Of a stretch of 23,921 nt of DNA, positions 23,434-23,921 are shown piece by piece. Below the pieces are notes generated by a model, which saw nothing but the letters and a program-made list of their open reading frames with translations, made no database searches and was not told the DNA's origin. The stretch is taken from the IMG/VR virus record IMGVR_UViG_3300009163_000181, positions 1-23,921 of that record; one strand, 5' to 3'. Source of the stretch: a virus. Positions within the stretch are counted from its first letter, which is position 1; each line of letters starts with the position of its first letter. A program made the translations under genes and the position numbers.

Positions 23434-23441
23434 TATTTATG
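23434..23441 (-). promoter_or_regulatory. Late-promoter-like motif directly before gp25
   Basis: The minus strand reads CATAAATA (7 of 8 to TATAAATA) in the 17-nt gap upstream of gp25, only 4 nt before its ATG. If active with T4-like geometry, transcription would begin at about the start codon, producing a leaderless message. Confidence 0.35.
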
Positions 23442-23446
23442 GGTGC

Positions 23447-23921
23447 TTATTCGTTGGCACCGCGCCCTTCAATCTTTGTCGACAACGCCTGGAGTCTTTC
23501 ACGAATACTTTTTCCTGTTTTAGTAATATAACTTCCTAGACTGTTGATATTTGTTGGTGCAGTAACCCCTATGTCTAAAATTCGTTGGTATCTAGCCGGC
23601 AGTTTATCGTAAATGGCTAGAACCTCAGCAACTTTTTCAACAACCACACTGTTGTAAGCATCACGACCATTTTGATATTCGTTTGATATTGCTTCATAAG
23701 CCGCCTGAGAAATTGATTGTTGATTTTCGAGTGCAGATAATTTTGATTCAACTGCTTGTATGGTTCTACCCCGAGGATTAATAATAGTATTGACCAACAT
23801 GCTGGCTTTGGTCAAATATTCTTCAACTGATGTTTGGAAAGTGCTATCTGCTATCGGGGCTTGTGAGGTGTAACTAGGAACAGGTATTTTATCGTCCCCA
23901 ACAACTCTGGTGCTGGCCGCA
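23447..23921 (-). CDS. Unrecognised protein upstream of gp25, 5' end outside window
   Basis: The frame is open from the right edge to TAA at 23447 (158 codons seen); no in-frame stop interrupts it, so the TTG at 23815 need not be the true start. The visible part begins with a Pro/Ser-rich linker (KIPVPSYTSQAPIADS), continues with a helical segment (TSVEEYLTKASMLVNTI), then a long polar helix around AVESKLSALENQQSISQAAY and VEKVAEVLAIYDKLP that could form a coiled coil, and ends with a basic tail. No enzyme motif or membrane segment is seen. Its place immediately before gp25 and gp6 suggests a baseplate or tail-hub component, but I do not recognise the family. Confidence 0.7.
   Translation of the reverse strand, partial: AASTRVVGDDKIPVPSYTSQAPIADSTFQTSVEEYLTKASMLVNTIINPRGRTIQAVESKLSALENQQSISQAAYEAISNEYQNGRDAYNSVVVEKVAEVLAIYDKLPARYQRILDIGVTAPTNINSLGSYITKTGKSIRERLQALSTKIEGRGANE

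Noticed and set aside
1-23921. tRNA genes, integrase, insertion sequences or attachment sites
   Set aside because: Nothing resembling these was seen on either strand; nearly all bases are within minus-strand genes.

Overview
The window looks like part of a tailed-phage genome, most likely a marine T4-like (myovirus-type) virus. The evidence is two recognisable baseplate-wedge proteins (gp25 and gp6 types) side by side, followed by very large serine/threonine/glycine/asparagine-rich virion proteins of the kind seen in pelagic phages. I see no host-type genes, tRNA, integrase or insertion sequence. Every supported gene lies on the minus strand, tightly packed, so transcription and gene order run from right to left. 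The host cannot be read from the sequence.

Layout in order of transcription. (1) 23921-23447: 3' end of an unrecognised, probably helical gene, cut by the window edge. (2) 23429-23052: gp25-type baseplate wedge. (3) 23003-19527: gp6-type baseplate wedge (J-like), almost twice the length of T4 gp6. (4) 19527-5338: one uninterrupted gene of 4,729 codons, about 59% of the window, in the place where T4 carries gp7 and gp8. It is a mosaic: a possible seven-bladed FG-GAP (integrin-alpha-like) beta-propeller, three segments resembling CBM5/12 carbohydrate-binding modules, repeated short beta modules and a duplicated Thr/Gly-rich module. (5) 5318-5169: a 49-codon gene whose tail resembles the start of the next protein. 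(6) 5172-4567: 201-aa putative virion protein. (7) 4545-2632: tail-fibre-like protein with a repetitive shaft. (8) 2619-1612: second structural, fibre-like protein. (9) a rho-independent terminator at 1593-1566. (10) 1552-1: a separate trio made of a small conserved-looking phage protein and two paralogous GT-A-like putative glycosyltransferases, the second cut by the left edge.

Baseplate genes feed directly into the giant protein and then into fibre genes, so groups 1-8 look like a late morphogenesis transcript for the distal tail. Its end is marked by the hairpin terminator. Octamers equal or close to the T4 late promoter TATAAATA sit in the short gaps before gp25, gp6 and the tail-fibre gene, with weaker matches before the 49-codon gene and the 107-aa gene. 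This suggests late transcription of the T4 type. Several junctions are translationally coupled (TGATG between gp6 and the giant gene; ATGA before the 201-aa and 268-aa genes).

Functions come from sequence patterns recognised by eye. No database search or structure prediction was run. Domain positions inside the giant protein are approximate, to within about 5-10 residues.
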